This document shows positions 12,653 to 20,965 of a stretch of DNA of 64,000 bases, piece by piece (positions within the stretch are counted from its first letter, which is position 1; each line of letters opens with the position of its first letter). Location of the stretch: contig JANYAE010000122.1 in assembly GCA_025355105.1 (NCBI GenBank), positions 1 to 64,000 on the forward strand, written 5' to 3'. The stretch comes from Pseudomonadota bacterium (GTDB lineage: Bacteria; Pseudomonadota; Gammaproteobacteria; Steroidobacterales; Steroidobacteraceae). The notes under the pieces are model-generated. The model had not been told where the DNA came from. It did no database searches and saw only the letters and a list, made by a program, of their open reading frames with translations. A program made the translations under genes and the position numbers.

Positions 12653-12674
12653 ACGCCACCTGGCACCGCCCGCG

Positions 12675-13517
12675 ATGAGCGCCGCCACCGTCCCGGCCGC
12701 GGCGGCTGAGGCCGGCTGCATCGCGCGCCTCGCCGGCGTCACCTACGCGATTGGCGGCCGCAAGGTGTTCGACGGCCTGGACATCGAGATCGCGCGCGGC
12801 AAGATCACCGCGATCATGGGGCCGTCGGGCACCGGCAAGACGACGCTGCTGCGGCTGATCACCGGCCAGATCCGCCCGAGCAGCGGACGGATCGAGGTGG
12901 ACGGGGCGGACCTCGGGCGCCTGGACACCGACGGCCTGTACCGGCTGCGGCAGCGGATGGGAATGCTGTTCCAGAACGGCGCGCTGCTGACCGACCTCGA
13001 CGTGTTCGAGAACGTGGCGTTTCCGCTGCGCGAACACACCGACCTGCCGGAGTCGCTGGTGGCGCGCGTCGTGCTGATGAAGCTGCAGGCGGTGGGCCTC
13101 AGGGGCGCTGCCCGGCTGATGCCGTCGGAGCTCTCCGGCGGCATGGCGCGGCGCGTGGCGCTCGCGCGGGCGATCGTCATGGACCCGAAGCTGCTGATCT
13201 ACGACGAGCCCTTCGCGGGCCTCGACCCGATCGCGATGGGCGTCGTGCTGCGTCTGATCCGCAACACCAATGACGCGCTCGGCCTGACCAGCATCGTCGT
13301 GTCGCACGACGTGCAGGAGATCGGCATCCTTGCCGACACCGCTTACCTGTTGTCGGCCGGCAAGGTCGCGGCGGCCGGGTCGCCGGCACAGCTGGCCGCC
13401 GATCCGGCGCCGGTCGTGCGCCAGTTCATGTCGGGCGAGGCGGACGGACCGGTGCCGTTCCACTATCCGGCCCCGGACTACGAGGCACAGCTGCTCGGCA
13501 CCGAGGTGCCGGCATGA
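12675..13517 (+). CDS. mlaF: Phospholipid transport ATPase MlaF
   Basis: A 280-residue ABC ATPase that powers the inner-membrane Mla complex, which moves phospholipids between the membranes and keeps the outer leaflet asymmetric. Walker A is GPSGTGKT (residues 49-56), the signature ELSGGMARRVALARA, and Walker B LLIYDEPFAGLDPI. LFQNGALLTDLDVFENVAFP is typical of the Ttg2A/MlaF group. The C-terminal tail of about 40 residues after the ATPase core is the part that clasps the neighbouring subunit in known structures. First gene of mlaFEDCB; its stop overlaps the mlaE start. Confidence 0.96.
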   Translation: MSAATVPAAAAEAGCIARLAGVTYAIGGRKVFDGLDIEIARGKITAIMGPSGTGKTTLLRLITGQIRPSSGRIEVDGADLGRLDTDGLYRLRQRMGMLFQNGALLTDLDVFENVAFPLREHTDLPESLVARVVLMKLQAVGLRGAARLMPSELSGGMARRVALARAIVMDPKLLIYDEPFAGLDPIAMGVVLRLIRNTNDALGLTSIVVSHDVQEIGILADTAYLLSAGKVAAAGSPAQLAADPAPVVRQFMSGEADGPVPFHYPAPDYEAQLLGTEVPA

Positions 13518-14281
13518 GCCTGGTCGCCGAGCTCGCCGGCAGCGGGCGCGAACTCGCCCAGAAATGGGGCCGGTTCACGCTGTTCACGGCGCGGCTGTGC
13601 GCGGTCACGCCGCGGGCGCTGCTGCGGCCGTCGCTGCTGGTCGAGCAGCTGCACAACAGCGGTGCGCAGTCGCTGGTCATCATCATGCTGTCGGGACTGT
13701 TCGTCGGTATGGTGCTCGGACTGCAAGGCTTCGACCTGCTGCGGCGCTTCGGCTCGACCGAGTCGCTCGGCTCGGCGGTGGCGCTCGGCCTGCTGCGCGA
13801 ACTCGGTCCGGTCGTGACGGCGCTGCTGTTCGCCGGTCGCGCCGGCACCGCGCTCACCTCCGAGATCGGACTGATGAGCGCGACCGACCAGCTGTCGGCC
13901 ATGGAGATGATGGCAGTGGACCCGGTGCGGCGGGTGTGCGCGCCGCGCTTCATCGGCGGCGTGGTCGCGATGCCGCTGCTGGCCGCGATCTTCAGCATGA
14001 CCGGAATCTTCGGCGGCCAGCTGGTCGGCGTGACGCTGATGGGCGTCGATGCAGGCCAGTTTTGGTCGCAGATGCGCGGCGCGGTGGAGCTGCGCGACAT
14101 CACCGAGGGCGTCATCAAGAGCGGGGCCTTCGGCCTCGCGTGCAGCGCGATCGCCGTCTATGAGGGCTACCACGCCGTGCCGACCGCCGATGGCGTCGGC
14201 CGCGCCACGACCCGCACCGTCGTGATCTCGTCGGTGGCGGTACTGGTGCTCGATTACATGCTGACGGCGGTGCTGCTGTGA
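13514..14281 (+). CDS. mlaE: Phospholipid transport permease MlaE
   Basis: A 255-residue integral membrane protein of the MlaE (DUF140) family, forming the membrane channel of the Mla ABC complex. It has about five hydrophobic helices and the family signature LRELGPVVTALLFAGRAGTA, followed by IGLMSATDQLSAMEMMAVDP and a C-terminal segment ending in DYMLTAVLL. The ATG overlaps the mlaF stop (ATGA), so the ATPase and permease are translationally coupled. Confidence 0.96.
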   Translation: MSLVAELAGSGRELAQKWGRFTLFTARLCAVTPRALLRPSLLVEQLHNSGAQSLVIIMLSGLFVGMVLGLQGFDLLRRFGSTESLGSAVALGLLRELGPVVTALLFAGRAGTALTSEIGLMSATDQLSAMEMMAVDPVRRVCAPRFIGGVVAMPLLAAIFSMTGIFGGQLVGVTLMGVDAGQFWSQMRGAVELRDITEGVIKSGAFGLACSAIAVYEGYHAVPTADGVGRATTRTVVISSVAVLVLDYMLTAVLL

Positions 14282-14297
14282 GCGCAGGAGAGATTCG

Positions 14298-14792
14298 ATG
14301 AGGCAGACACGAACGATCGAGCTCAGCACGGGACTTTTCGTGATGCTCGGCTTCGCGGCATTGTTCTTCATGGTCACGCAGATCACCAACAAGGGGCTGG
14401 TGTGGCGCGAGCAGAACTACCGGCTGAGCGCGCGCTTCGACAACGTCGGCGGGCTCAAGGTCGGTTCGCCGGTGTCGATCGGCGGGGTCACGGTCGGCCG
14501 CGTCGACGCGATCGACTACGACGTCCAGACCTACAAGGCGGTCGCGCGGCTCGCGATTCAGCATCGCTACGACAAGATCCCGAACGACAGCGACGTCGCC
14601 ATCTACACCGCGGGCCTGCTCGGCGGGCAGTATGTCGGCTTCACGCCGGGCGGCTCGGAAACTTATTTCAAGGACGGCGATCAGATCGAGTTGACCCAGT
14701 CCGCCGTCGTGCTCGAGAACCTGATCAGCAAGTTCCTCTTCGACAAGGCCGGACAGGGCGACGCCAAAAAGACCGAAGGAGCCGCCAAGTGA
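14298..14792 (+). CDS. mlaD: MCE-domain substrate-binding protein MlaD
   Basis: A 164-residue protein with one N-terminal membrane anchor (about residues 10-30) and one periplasmic MCE domain: LSARFDNVGGLKVGSPVSIG, VTVGRVDAIDY, and SDVAIYTAGLLGGQYVGFTP. MlaD forms a hexamer on MlaE that holds lipid for transfer. The C-terminal helix after QSAVVLENLISKFLF is typical. CAGGAGAG stands before the ATG. Its TGA overlaps the GTG of mlaC. Confidence 0.96.
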   Translation: MRQTRTIELSTGLFVMLGFAALFFMVTQITNKGLVWREQNYRLSARFDNVGGLKVGSPVSIGGVTVGRVDAIDYDVQTYKAVARLAIQHRYDKIPNDSDVAIYTAGLLGGQYVGFTPGGSETYFKDGDQIELTQSAVVLENLISKFLFDKAGQGDAKKTEGAAK

Positions 14793-15490
14793 ATCACCGT
14801 CCCCAGCTGCCGCGCCTCGCGCTGCTTGCCGCGCTGCTCGCGCTCGTGCCGGCGGCGTTGCTCGTGCCGCGACTCGCCGCGCCGGCGCGGGCCGATACGC
14901 CGGCCGCGACGCTCGGGCCGCAGGAGCTGATGGAGTCGATCTCCAAGCAGCTGTTCGCAGCGCTCGACGCCAACCGCGCGGCGATCAGGAAGGACCCCGA
15001 GAAAGCCTTTCCGATCGTCGATACGATTCTGCTGCCGCACTTCGACACCGACTACGCCGCGCAGCTCGTGCTGGCGCAGACCTGGCGCACCGCGACGCCG
15101 GACCAGAAAACGCGCTTCGTCGGCGCGCTGTACCGGGCGCTGCTCAAGACCTACGGCGGAGCGATCGCCGATTTCACGGCCGACCGCCTCAAGCTGCTGC
15201 CATTCAAGGGTGACCCCGCGGCCACCACCGCGGTCGTGCACACCAAGGTGCTGCGCTCGAGCGGCGCTGAGGTGCCGGTCGACTACCGGCTGCGCAAGAC
15301 CTCCGATGGCTGGAAGGTCTTCGACGTCGTAATCGAGGGGATCTCGTACGTCAAGAACTACCGCACCGACCTCGGTGCAGAGGTCAGCGCGAAGGGCCTG
15401 GAGGCCGTGATCGCGCGCCTCGAGCACGAGGGCCTCGACGTCCACATCTCGACCGACAAGCCTGCCGCCGCCACCGCCGGCAAGCACTAG
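14789..15490 (+). CDS. mlaC: Periplasmic phospholipid carrier MlaC
   Basis: A 233-residue secreted protein of the MlaC (Ttg2D) family, which shuttles phospholipid between MlaD and the outer-membrane MlaA complex. I start it at the GTG overlapping the mlaD stop (GTGA), with AAGGAG 8-13 bases upstream. This gives a proper signal peptide (hydrophobic 11-30, cut near ARA). Family sequence: FPIVDTILLPHFDTDYAAQL, FVGALYRALLKTYGGAIADF, and VPVDYRLRKTSDGWKVFDVV followed by GISYVKNYR. Confidence 0.95.
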   Translation: MNHRPQLPRLALLAALLALVPAALLVPRLAAPARADTPAATLGPQELMESISKQLFAALDANRAAIRKDPEKAFPIVDTILLPHFDTDYAAQLVLAQTWRTATPDQKTRFVGALYRALLKTYGGAIADFTADRLKLLPFKGDPAATTAVVHTKVLRSSGAEVPVDYRLRKTSDGWKVFDVVIEGISYVKNYRTDLGAEVSAKGLEAVIARLEHEGLDVHISTDKPAAATAGKH

Positions 15491-15501
15491 GCGCCGGCCG
15501 C

Positions 15502-15828
15502 ATGGCACGCCAGCGCCCGCCGAACTTCGTGCTTGAGGGTGCCGACGGCCGCTATCGGCTGAGCGGCACTGCGGACATGGGCAGCGCCCGCCAGCTGCTC
15601 GAGCGCGGACTCGCGCAGTTCAGCGGTCTGCGCGCGGTTGAGCTCGACCTGTCGGGCGTCACGGTCGCCGACGGCGCGGGCCTCGCGGTGCTGCTGAGCT
15701 GGGTCGAGCGGGCCCGCTCTGCCGGGCAGGTGCTGCGCTTTGCGGGGCTGCCGGTGCAGCTGGCGGCGCTCGCGCGGGTCTGCGGCGTGGAAGCGATGCT
15801 CGACGCCGCGGCGGCTGCGGCCGACTAG
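15502..15828 (+). CDS. mlaB: STAS-domain protein MlaB
   Basis: A 108-residue single STAS domain protein that binds MlaF and supports assembly and activity of the Mla ABC complex. The STAS core is visible as VELDLSGVTVADGAGLAVLL, with the conserved Ser/Thr-Asp region, and RFAGLPVQLAALARVCGV. It is the last gene of mlaFEDCB in the standard order, 11 bases after mlaC, and is followed at once by a terminator. Confidence 0.9.
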   Translation: MARQRPPNFVLEGADGRYRLSGTADMGSARQLLERGLAQFSGLRAVELDLSGVTVADGAGLAVLLSWVERARSAGQVLRFAGLPVQLAALARVCGVEAMLDAAAAAAD

Positions 15829-15829
15829 C

Positions 15830-15854
15830 GCCGCCGGGCCGCGCGGCGGCTTTT
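15830..15854 (+). terminator. Rho-independent terminator after mlaB
   Basis: Bases 15830-15835 (GCCGCC) pair with 15845-15850 (GGCGGC), followed directly by TTTT (15851-15854). It begins one base after the mlaB stop and overlaps the end of convergent mlaA, so it may serve both operons. Confidence 0.65.
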
Positions 15855-16761
15855 AGGGCTCCGGCTCGCGCGGCGGGACCGCCTCAGGTGCCTGCGGCGG
15901 CGGCTCAGCCTGAGGCGGCTGCGCCGGCGGTCCCGCCGACGCTGGCTGGGGCGGCGGCGTGGACCCGGGCGGCGCCGGCGGCGCCTCGGCGTCACCAGCC
16001 GGCTCGTCGTAGGAATCGTCGGGGATGTTGCCGTCCCGCACCAGGTATTCCCGTCGCGCGACGTAGGCGTTGCGCACGACGGCGTAGCGGTCGAAGGCCT
16101 GCTGCAGCGTCTCCTCGGTCGCGAGCAGCTCGGTGCGCCGATCGAGCAGCCGCAGCATGAACAGCGCGTAGCCGGTGTTGCTCGACTGCGCCACGTCGTT
16201 GTTGAGGCGCTTCAGCGAGTAGTCGCCGCCGGTGAAGTGGTCGACGATCTTGCCGGGCCCGTCCCGCACGTCCGACGGACCGAGCAGCGGCAGCACCAGG
16301 TACGGTCCTGCCGGCACGCCCCAGGCGCCCAGCGTCTGTCCGAAATCCTCGTCGTGGATCGGCAGGCCGAAGCGGGTCGCCGGGTCGAAGATCCCGCCGA
16401 CGCCGACGACGGTATTGGCCAGGAAGCGTGCGGTATCGGAGCCCGCGTCCTTGAACTTGGCCTGCAAGGCGTCGTTGACGATCACCGTGGGGTAGGCCAG
16501 GTTCGCCAGGAAGTTGCTGACGCCCTGCCGCACCTTCGCGGGCATTACCGCCTTGTAGGCCTTCGCCGCCGGTCGCGCGAGCATCCGGTCGAGCGCGTCG
16601 TTGAAGGCGTAGGTTGCGCGGTTGAGGCGCTCAAGCGGGTCGTTGGGGGCCTTGTCGGCCGCGACGGCGCGCGTCGCGGTGAGCGTGGCGAGCAGCAGCC
16701 AAAGCGCAGTGGTGCGCCGGCGCGTGCCCCGCCCGGGGCTCCTGTCCTCGGAATCGAGCAT
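15853..16761 (-). CDS. mlaA: MlaA (VacJ)-family outer-membrane phospholipid protein, without lipobox
   Basis: A 302-residue MlaA family protein, the outer-membrane end of the Mla pathway. The family core is clear: DPLERLNRATYAFNDALDR, GVSNFLANLAYPTVIVND, FLANTVVGVGGIFDPATRFG, EDFGQTLGAWGVPAGPYLVL and PLLGPSDVRDG. I choose the ATG at 16761 (GGAGGA before it); the longer frame is unsupported. Unusually, the signal region (about residues 17-35, ending AVAAD) has no cysteine, so it is not a standard lipoprotein. The last 45 or so residues are a proline/alanine-rich tail that looks disordered. Convergent with mlaB. Confidence 0.92.
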   Translation of the reverse strand: MLDSEDRSPGRGTRRRTTALWLLLATLTATRAVAADKAPNDPLERLNRATYAFNDALDRMLARPAAKAYKAVMPAKVRQGVSNFLANLAYPTVIVNDALQAKFKDAGSDTARFLANTVVGVGGIFDPATRFGLPIHDEDFGQTLGAWGVPAGPYLVLPLLGPSDVRDGPGKIVDHFTGGDYSLKRLNNDVAQSSNTGYALFMLRLLDRRTELLATEETLQQAFDRYAVVRNAYVARREYLVRDGNIPDDSYDEPAGDAEAPPAPPGSTPPPQPASAGPPAQPPQAEPPPQAPEAVPPREPEP

Positions 16762-16807
16762 CGTGTCCTCCGTGCTGGGCGGGGAGTCTACCAGCACCCG
16801 GTGCCGG

Positions 16808-18334
16808 TCAACGCCGGCCGTCCGGCTGCGGCGCGGGCAGGGGGTCACCCCGGTCCACGGCCGCCTGAACCCGCGGCGGGAGGAATTCCTTGAGCTCGTC
16901 GATGCGCGCCTTGAAGCGGCTGCGCTGCACCGGCGTCAGGTTCGGGGTCAGCAGCGCGAGCCGCAGCGTCTCGATCGCTAGCGTCAGGTCGCCGCTCATG
17001 ACGTGGTACTCGGCCAGGTAGGAGTTGGCTTCGGCCGCCTCGCCGGCGGCGCTGGCCGCGAGCGCGATCAGCCGGACCTGAGCCTGGGTCGGGGCGACGT
17101 TGTTGAAGAGGTCCAGCAGCACCGCATGCGCGAGGCGGGCGTCGTTGTCGCGCATCAGCGTCTCGGCGTAGCGCACCGTCACCGGCACGTTGCGCGGGAA
17201 CAGGTCCTTGGCCCGCGCCAGCACTTCGCGTGACTGCTTGATGTCGCCGGCGGCCAGCAGCGCCTGGCCCAGTGCCGAGTGGTACTCGATGGTGTCGGGG
17301 TGGCGCTGCACCAGGTCCTTGAGGATCGGCAGCGACTCGGCTGGCGCATTGGCCTGCATCAGCGCCAGGGCGCGCCCGTAGTAGCGGTAGTCGGCGACCG
17401 CGAGGTCGACGTTGGCGGCGTCGGCATACACGTCGCGCGGATTGTCCTCCGGCCCGAGCGTCATCACGTGCACGCGCTCGCGCGCGAGGCGGTAGCCCGT
17501 CGTGTCGATGGGCCGGACGATCGGATATTGCGCGGCGCGATTCTTGGCCTCGGCGACGCGGCCGCTGGTGACCGGGTGGGTCTGCAGGAACTCCAGGATC
17601 TTGGCGTTCGGGCCCGGGTTGCCCATGCGTCGCTCGAGCGTCTCAAAGAAGGTGCCCATCGAGTTCGGGTCGTAACCGGCCGCTGCCATGACGCCGATGC
17701 CGACGCGGTCGGCCTCGTACTCGTTGTCGCGCGAGAAGTTGAGCTGGTGCTGCAGCGCCGCGCTCTGGCCTGCCATGACGCCGGCCATGCCGACGTTGGA
17801 GTTGCCGGACACCGCGCCGAGCAGGATCGCCGCGAGCATCGCGGCGGTCGAGGCGAGGCTCGCCTTGCTCTGCTCCTGGACGCTGCGGGCGATGTGCCGC
17901 TGCGTGACGTGCGAGATCTCGTGCGACAGGACTCCGGCGAGCTCGCTCTCGCCGGTGGTCGCGAGCAGCAGCCCGGCGTTAACGCAGACGAAGCCGCCCG
18001 GCAGCGCGAAGGCGTTGATGCCGCGGTCCTTGACGACGAAGAACGTGAACTTGGTGTTGCCCTCCTGGGCGTGACTTGCGAGTCGCGAGCCGATCGCCTG
18101 GATGTACTCGTTGATCTCCGGGTCGTCGAGGATCTGGCCCTGGTCGCGCAGCCCCTGGATGATCATCGAGCCGATCTTGTATTCGTCGCTGCCGGTGATG
18201 ATCTGGTCCACCGGCGTGCCGATGTCCGGCAGCTCCTGCTGCGTCGGCGCGGCGGCCAGCGCTGCGCTCGCGGTCAACAGCGCGACAGTGGCGGCGAGGA
18301 GCGCGCGGCGGAGCAGGGAGGCGGCGGACGGCAT
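16808..18334 (-). CDS. bepA: Periplasmic M48 metalloprotease/chaperone BepA
   Basis: A 508-residue secreted protein (signal peptide residues 1-28, ALA site) with an M48 zinc peptidase domain and a C-terminal TPR region. The zinc motif HEISH is at residues 138-142, and the downstream ligand Glu is in NEYEADRVG (about 205). Several TPR-like helical pairs follow between about 310 and 480. BepA helps assembly or degrades misassembled LptD and other outer-membrane proteins in E. coli. Length and domain order match. It starts downstream of the phoH-like gene, in the same direction as mlaA. Confidence 0.93.
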   Translation of the reverse strand: MPSAASLLRRALLAATVALLTASAALAAAPTQQELPDIGTPVDQIITGSDEYKIGSMIIQGLRDQGQILDDPEINEYIQAIGSRLASHAQEGNTKFTFFVVKDRGINAFALPGGFVCVNAGLLLATTGESELAGVLSHEISHVTQRHIARSVQEQSKASLASTAAMLAAILLGAVSGNSNVGMAGVMAGQSAALQHQLNFSRDNEYEADRVGIGVMAAAGYDPNSMGTFFETLERRMGNPGPNAKILEFLQTHPVTSGRVAEAKNRAAQYPIVRPIDTTGYRLARERVHVMTLGPEDNPRDVYADAANVDLAVADYRYYGRALALMQANAPAESLPILKDLVQRHPDTIEYHSALGQALLAAGDIKQSREVLARAKDLFPRNVPVTVRYAETLMRDNDARLAHAVLLDLFNNVAPTQAQVRLIALAASAAGEAAEANSYLAEYHVMSGDLTLAIETLRLALLTPNLTPVQRSRFKARIDELKEFLPPRVQAAVDRGDPLPAPQPDGRR

Positions 18335-18382
18335 GGCTGGGCTTTAGGACCGCGCACGGCGGCTTTGGTTCACTGCACCGGG

Positions 18383-19795
18383 TTAGAGCATGTCGGAGGC
18401 GAAGTCGGCGAGGCGCGAGCGCTCGCCGCGCACCAGCGTGACGTGGCCCGAGTGCGGCCAGCCGCGGAAGCGGTTGACGACGTACGTCAGGCCGGAGGTG
18501 GTCTCGGTCAGGTACGGCGTGTCGATCTGCGCGATGTTGCCGAGGCAGATCAGCTTGGTGCCCGGGCCGGCGCGCGTCACTAGCGCCTTCATCTGCTTCG
18601 GCGTCAGGTTCTGCGCCTCGTCGAGGATCAGGAAGCGGCTCAGGAAGGTGCGGCCGCGCATGAAGTTCAGCGAGCGGATCTTGATGCGGCTGCGCAGCAG
18701 GTCGTTGGTCGCGGCGCGTGCCCAGTTGCCGCCCTCCTGGCCCTGCGTCAGGACCTCGAGGTTGTCGATCAGCGCGCCCATCCACGGCTCCATCTTCTCC
18801 TCCTCGGTGCCGGGCAGGAAGCCGATGTCTTCGCCGAGCGGGATCGTCACCCGCGTCATGATGATTTCGTTGAAGCGCCGGTTGTCGAGCGTCTGCGCGA
18901 GGCCGGCGGCGAGCGTCAGCAGGGTCTTGCCGGTGCCCGCCGGGCCGAGCACTGTGACGAAGTCGATCTCGGGGTCCATCAGCAGGTTGAGCGCGAAGTT
19001 CTGCTCGCGATTGCGCGCCGTCACGCCCCAGACGTTGTGGCGCTCGGTGCGAAAGTCGTGCACCAGCTCGACCACGGCCTCGCCGCCGGCGACCGTGCGC
19101 ACGGTCGCCTCGACGCCGTTGGGCGTGTCCTCATAGAGGAACAGGTTCGGGTGCCAGTCGCGGACCGCGGGCCCGCGCAGCCGGTAGAAGGTGCGGGCGT
19201 GCTCCTTCCACGACTGCATGTCCGCGCCGTGGCGCTCCCAGAAGTCGGCGGGCAGCGCCTGCGTGCCGGTGTACAGCAGGTCCGCGTCCTCGATCGTCTG
19301 GTCGCTGAAGTAGTCCTCGGCGTGCACGCCGAGGATCGCGGCCTTGATTCGCAGGTTGATGTCCTTGGACACCAGCGTGACCTCGGCATCGGCGTGCGCG
19401 CGCTTGAGCGCCAGCGCCTGGCCGAGGATCGCGTTGTCGGCGCCGTGGCCCGGCAGCTCGGGAAGGCCCGCGTCGAGGTTCTTGGTCTGGAAGAACAACC
19501 GTCCGGCCGGCGGGCGCTTGCCGCCGCTGCCATTGAGCGCGTCCGGCAGCGCGAGTCCGCGATCGATCTCGTCCTTGCTCGCGCCGTGCATCAGCTCGTC
19601 GAGAAAGCGACTCACCTGGCGCACGTTGCGCGCCGCCTCGGACAGCCCCTTCTTGCCCGCGTCGAGCTCCTCGAGCACGATCATCGGGATGTAGACGTCG
19701 TGTTCCTCGAAGCGGAAGATCGCGGTCGGGTCGTGCATCAGGACGTTGGTGTCCAGCACGAAAATGCGGCGCTTGGCGCGCGCTGCGCGCGTCAT
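18383..19795 (-). CDS. PIN-PhoH fusion protein (PhoH2 type)
   Basis: A 470-residue protein joining an N-terminal PIN nuclease domain to a C-terminal PhoH ATPase. The PIN part (about 1-165) has VLDTNVLMHDP with Asp15 and further acidic residues in LEELDAGKKG, GADNAIL and SKDINLRIKA. The PhoH part has Walker A GPAGTGKT at residues 284-291 and Walker B FLILDEAQN. PhoH2 proteins are reported as RNA helicase/RNases, often in toxin-antitoxin context, but no antitoxin-like small gene is next to this one. The start is the ATG at 19795; the upstream extension overlaps bcp in another frame. Confidence 0.93.
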   Translation of the reverse strand: MTRAARAKRRIFVLDTNVLMHDPTAIFRFEEHDVYIPMIVLEELDAGKKGLSEAARNVRQVSRFLDELMHGASKDEIDRGLALPDALNGSGGKRPPAGRLFFQTKNLDAGLPELPGHGADNAILGQALALKRAHADAEVTLVSKDINLRIKAAILGVHAEDYFSDQTIEDADLLYTGTQALPADFWERHGADMQSWKEHARTFYRLRGPAVRDWHPNLFLYEDTPNGVEATVRTVAGGEAVVELVHDFRTERHNVWGVTARNREQNFALNLLMDPEIDFVTVLGPAGTGKTLLTLAAGLAQTLDNRRFNEIIMTRVTIPLGEDIGFLPGTEEEKMEPWMGALIDNLEVLTQGQEGGNWARAATNDLLRSRIKIRSLNFMRGRTFLSRFLILDEAQNLTPKQMKALVTRAGPGTKLICLGNIAQIDTPYLTETTSGLTYVVNRFRGWPHSGHVTLVRGERSRLADFASDML

Positions 19796-19806
19796 CGTGG
19801 CGCCGC

Positions 19807-20271
19807 CTACAGCGCGCGGGCCGCGGCGAGCACCTGCTCGGCGTGGCCGTCGACCTTGACCTTGCGCCACTCGTGCCGCAGCACGCCCTTGTCGTCGAGC
19901 AGAAAGGTACTGCGCTCGACGCCGAGGTACTTCTTGCCGTACATGCTCTTCTCCTTGATGACGTCGAAGAGCTTGCAGACCTGCTGCTCGGGATCGGCGA
20001 GCAGCTCGAACGGGAAGCCGAACTTCTTCTTGAACTTCTCGTGCGCGGGCACGCCGTCCGGCGAGACGCCGACGATCACCGTCTTGGCTTTCTGGAACTG
20101 GGCCGCGAGGTCGCGGAAGGCCTCGCCCTCGCGGGTGCACCCGGCGGTGTTGTCGCGCGGATAGAAGTAGAGCACGAGCCGGGTACCGGCCGCGTCCTTG
20201 AGACGCCAACGACCGGCGGTCGAGTCGCCCGTGAAATCGGGAATCTTCTTGCCGACGACCGGTGCCGCCAT
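19807..20271 (-). CDS. bcp: Peroxiredoxin Bcp (BCP/PrxQ)
   Basis: A 154-residue thiol peroxidase of the BCP/PrxQ group, reducing hydroperoxides with thioredoxin-type donors. The peroxidatic Cys is Cys45 in NTAGCTREGE; the usual proline before Gly is Ala here. The nearby resolving Cys50 of E. coli Bcp is absent (Gly-Glu instead). The other cysteine is Cys99 (QQVCKLFDV), so the enzyme either uses Cys99 or works as a one-Cys type. GGAAG precedes the ATG. It lies 19 bases after gcvR in the conserved gcvR-bcp order. Confidence 0.94.
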   Translation of the reverse strand: MAAPVVGKKIPDFTGDSTAGRWRLKDAAGTRLVLYFYPRDNTAGCTREGEAFRDLAAQFQKAKTVIVGVSPDGVPAHEKFKKKFGFPFELLADPEQQVCKLFDVIKEKSMYGKKYLGVERSTFLLDDKGVLRHEWRKVKVDGHAEQVLAAARAL

Positions 20272-20290
20272 GTCGCTTCCTGTGACTGCG

Positions 20291-20821
20291 TCAGCTCTTG
20301 ACCGGCTCGAGTATCGCGTCGAGGTTCAGATGGTCGCAGAAGTCCATGAACTCTTCGCGCAGTACGCCGAGATGAATGCGGCTCGGCACGTTGATGACGA
20401 GGCGCAGCGAGAACATCGGCGCGCCGGTGTGCGCCGCGGGGTAGCTGCGGGTGTCGAGCTCGGCGATGTCGATGCCACGCGCCGAAAAGAATCCCGACAC
20501 GCTCGAGACGATCCCCGACTGGTCGAGGCAGACGATGTCGACCGAGTAGGGCAGCATGTCGCTGCGCACGGGCCGCTGTTCGGTGCGCCGCATCTGCACC
20601 GACATCTCGCCGGCGTCGGCGACCTTCTTGATCTCGGTCTCGATCTTGGCGAGCGAGTGCCAGTTGCCCGAGATCAGCAGCGCCATGGTGAATTCGCTGC
20701 CGAGCGCCGACATTCGGCTCTCGACGATGTTGCCGCCGCAGTCGGCGATCACGCGGGTGAGGTCGTGCACCATGCCGGTGCGGTCGCTGCCAATGGCAGA
20801 CAGGGCGATCAGCTGCTTCAT
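20291..20821 (-). CDS. gcvR: Glycine cleavage system regulator GcvR
   Basis: A 176-residue protein made of two ACT domains (about residues 1-80 and 90-170) and no DNA-binding part. The N terminus LIALSAIGSDRTGMVHDLTR and the second-domain stretch DQSGIVSSVSGFFSARGIDI fit GcvR. GcvR represses the glycine cleavage operon by binding GcvA, and glycine relieves this. Divergent from dapA and followed by bcp, as in E. coli, which supports the call. Confidence 0.92.
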   Translation of the reverse strand: MKQLIALSAIGSDRTGMVHDLTRVIADCGGNIVESRMSALGSEFTMALLISGNWHSLAKIETEIKKVADAGEMSVQMRRTEQRPVRSDMLPYSVDIVCLDQSGIVSSVSGFFSARGIDIAELDTRSYPAAHTGAPMFSLRLVINVPSRIHLGVLREEFMDFCDHLNLDAILEPVKS

Positions 20822-20908
20822 CCGGGGCGGTCAACTCGCGGGGAGACGGGTGAACGGCTAGTGTACCCCCGGGCCCCCGGCCGTGGGAAACGGGCGCGGG
20901 CGTTGCGC

Positions 20909-20938
20909 TTGCGCCCGCCGGCGCCGGGTCAGTACCAT
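20909..20938 (+). promoter_or_regulatory. Candidate dapA promoter
   Basis: TTGCGC (20909-20914) is followed after 18 bases by TACCAT (20933-20938), 27 bases before the dapA ATG. Both boxes match sigma70 only in part, so this is a position-supported guess in the 144-base gcvR-dapA divergent region. Confidence 0.35.
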
Positions 20939-20965
20939 CGCCGGCCCACTCCTCTTGAGAGCCTC

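Noticed and set aside
13478-14392. Leftward frame opposite mlaE
   Set aside because: MlaE is unmistakable on the plus strand; the reverse product is low-complexity.
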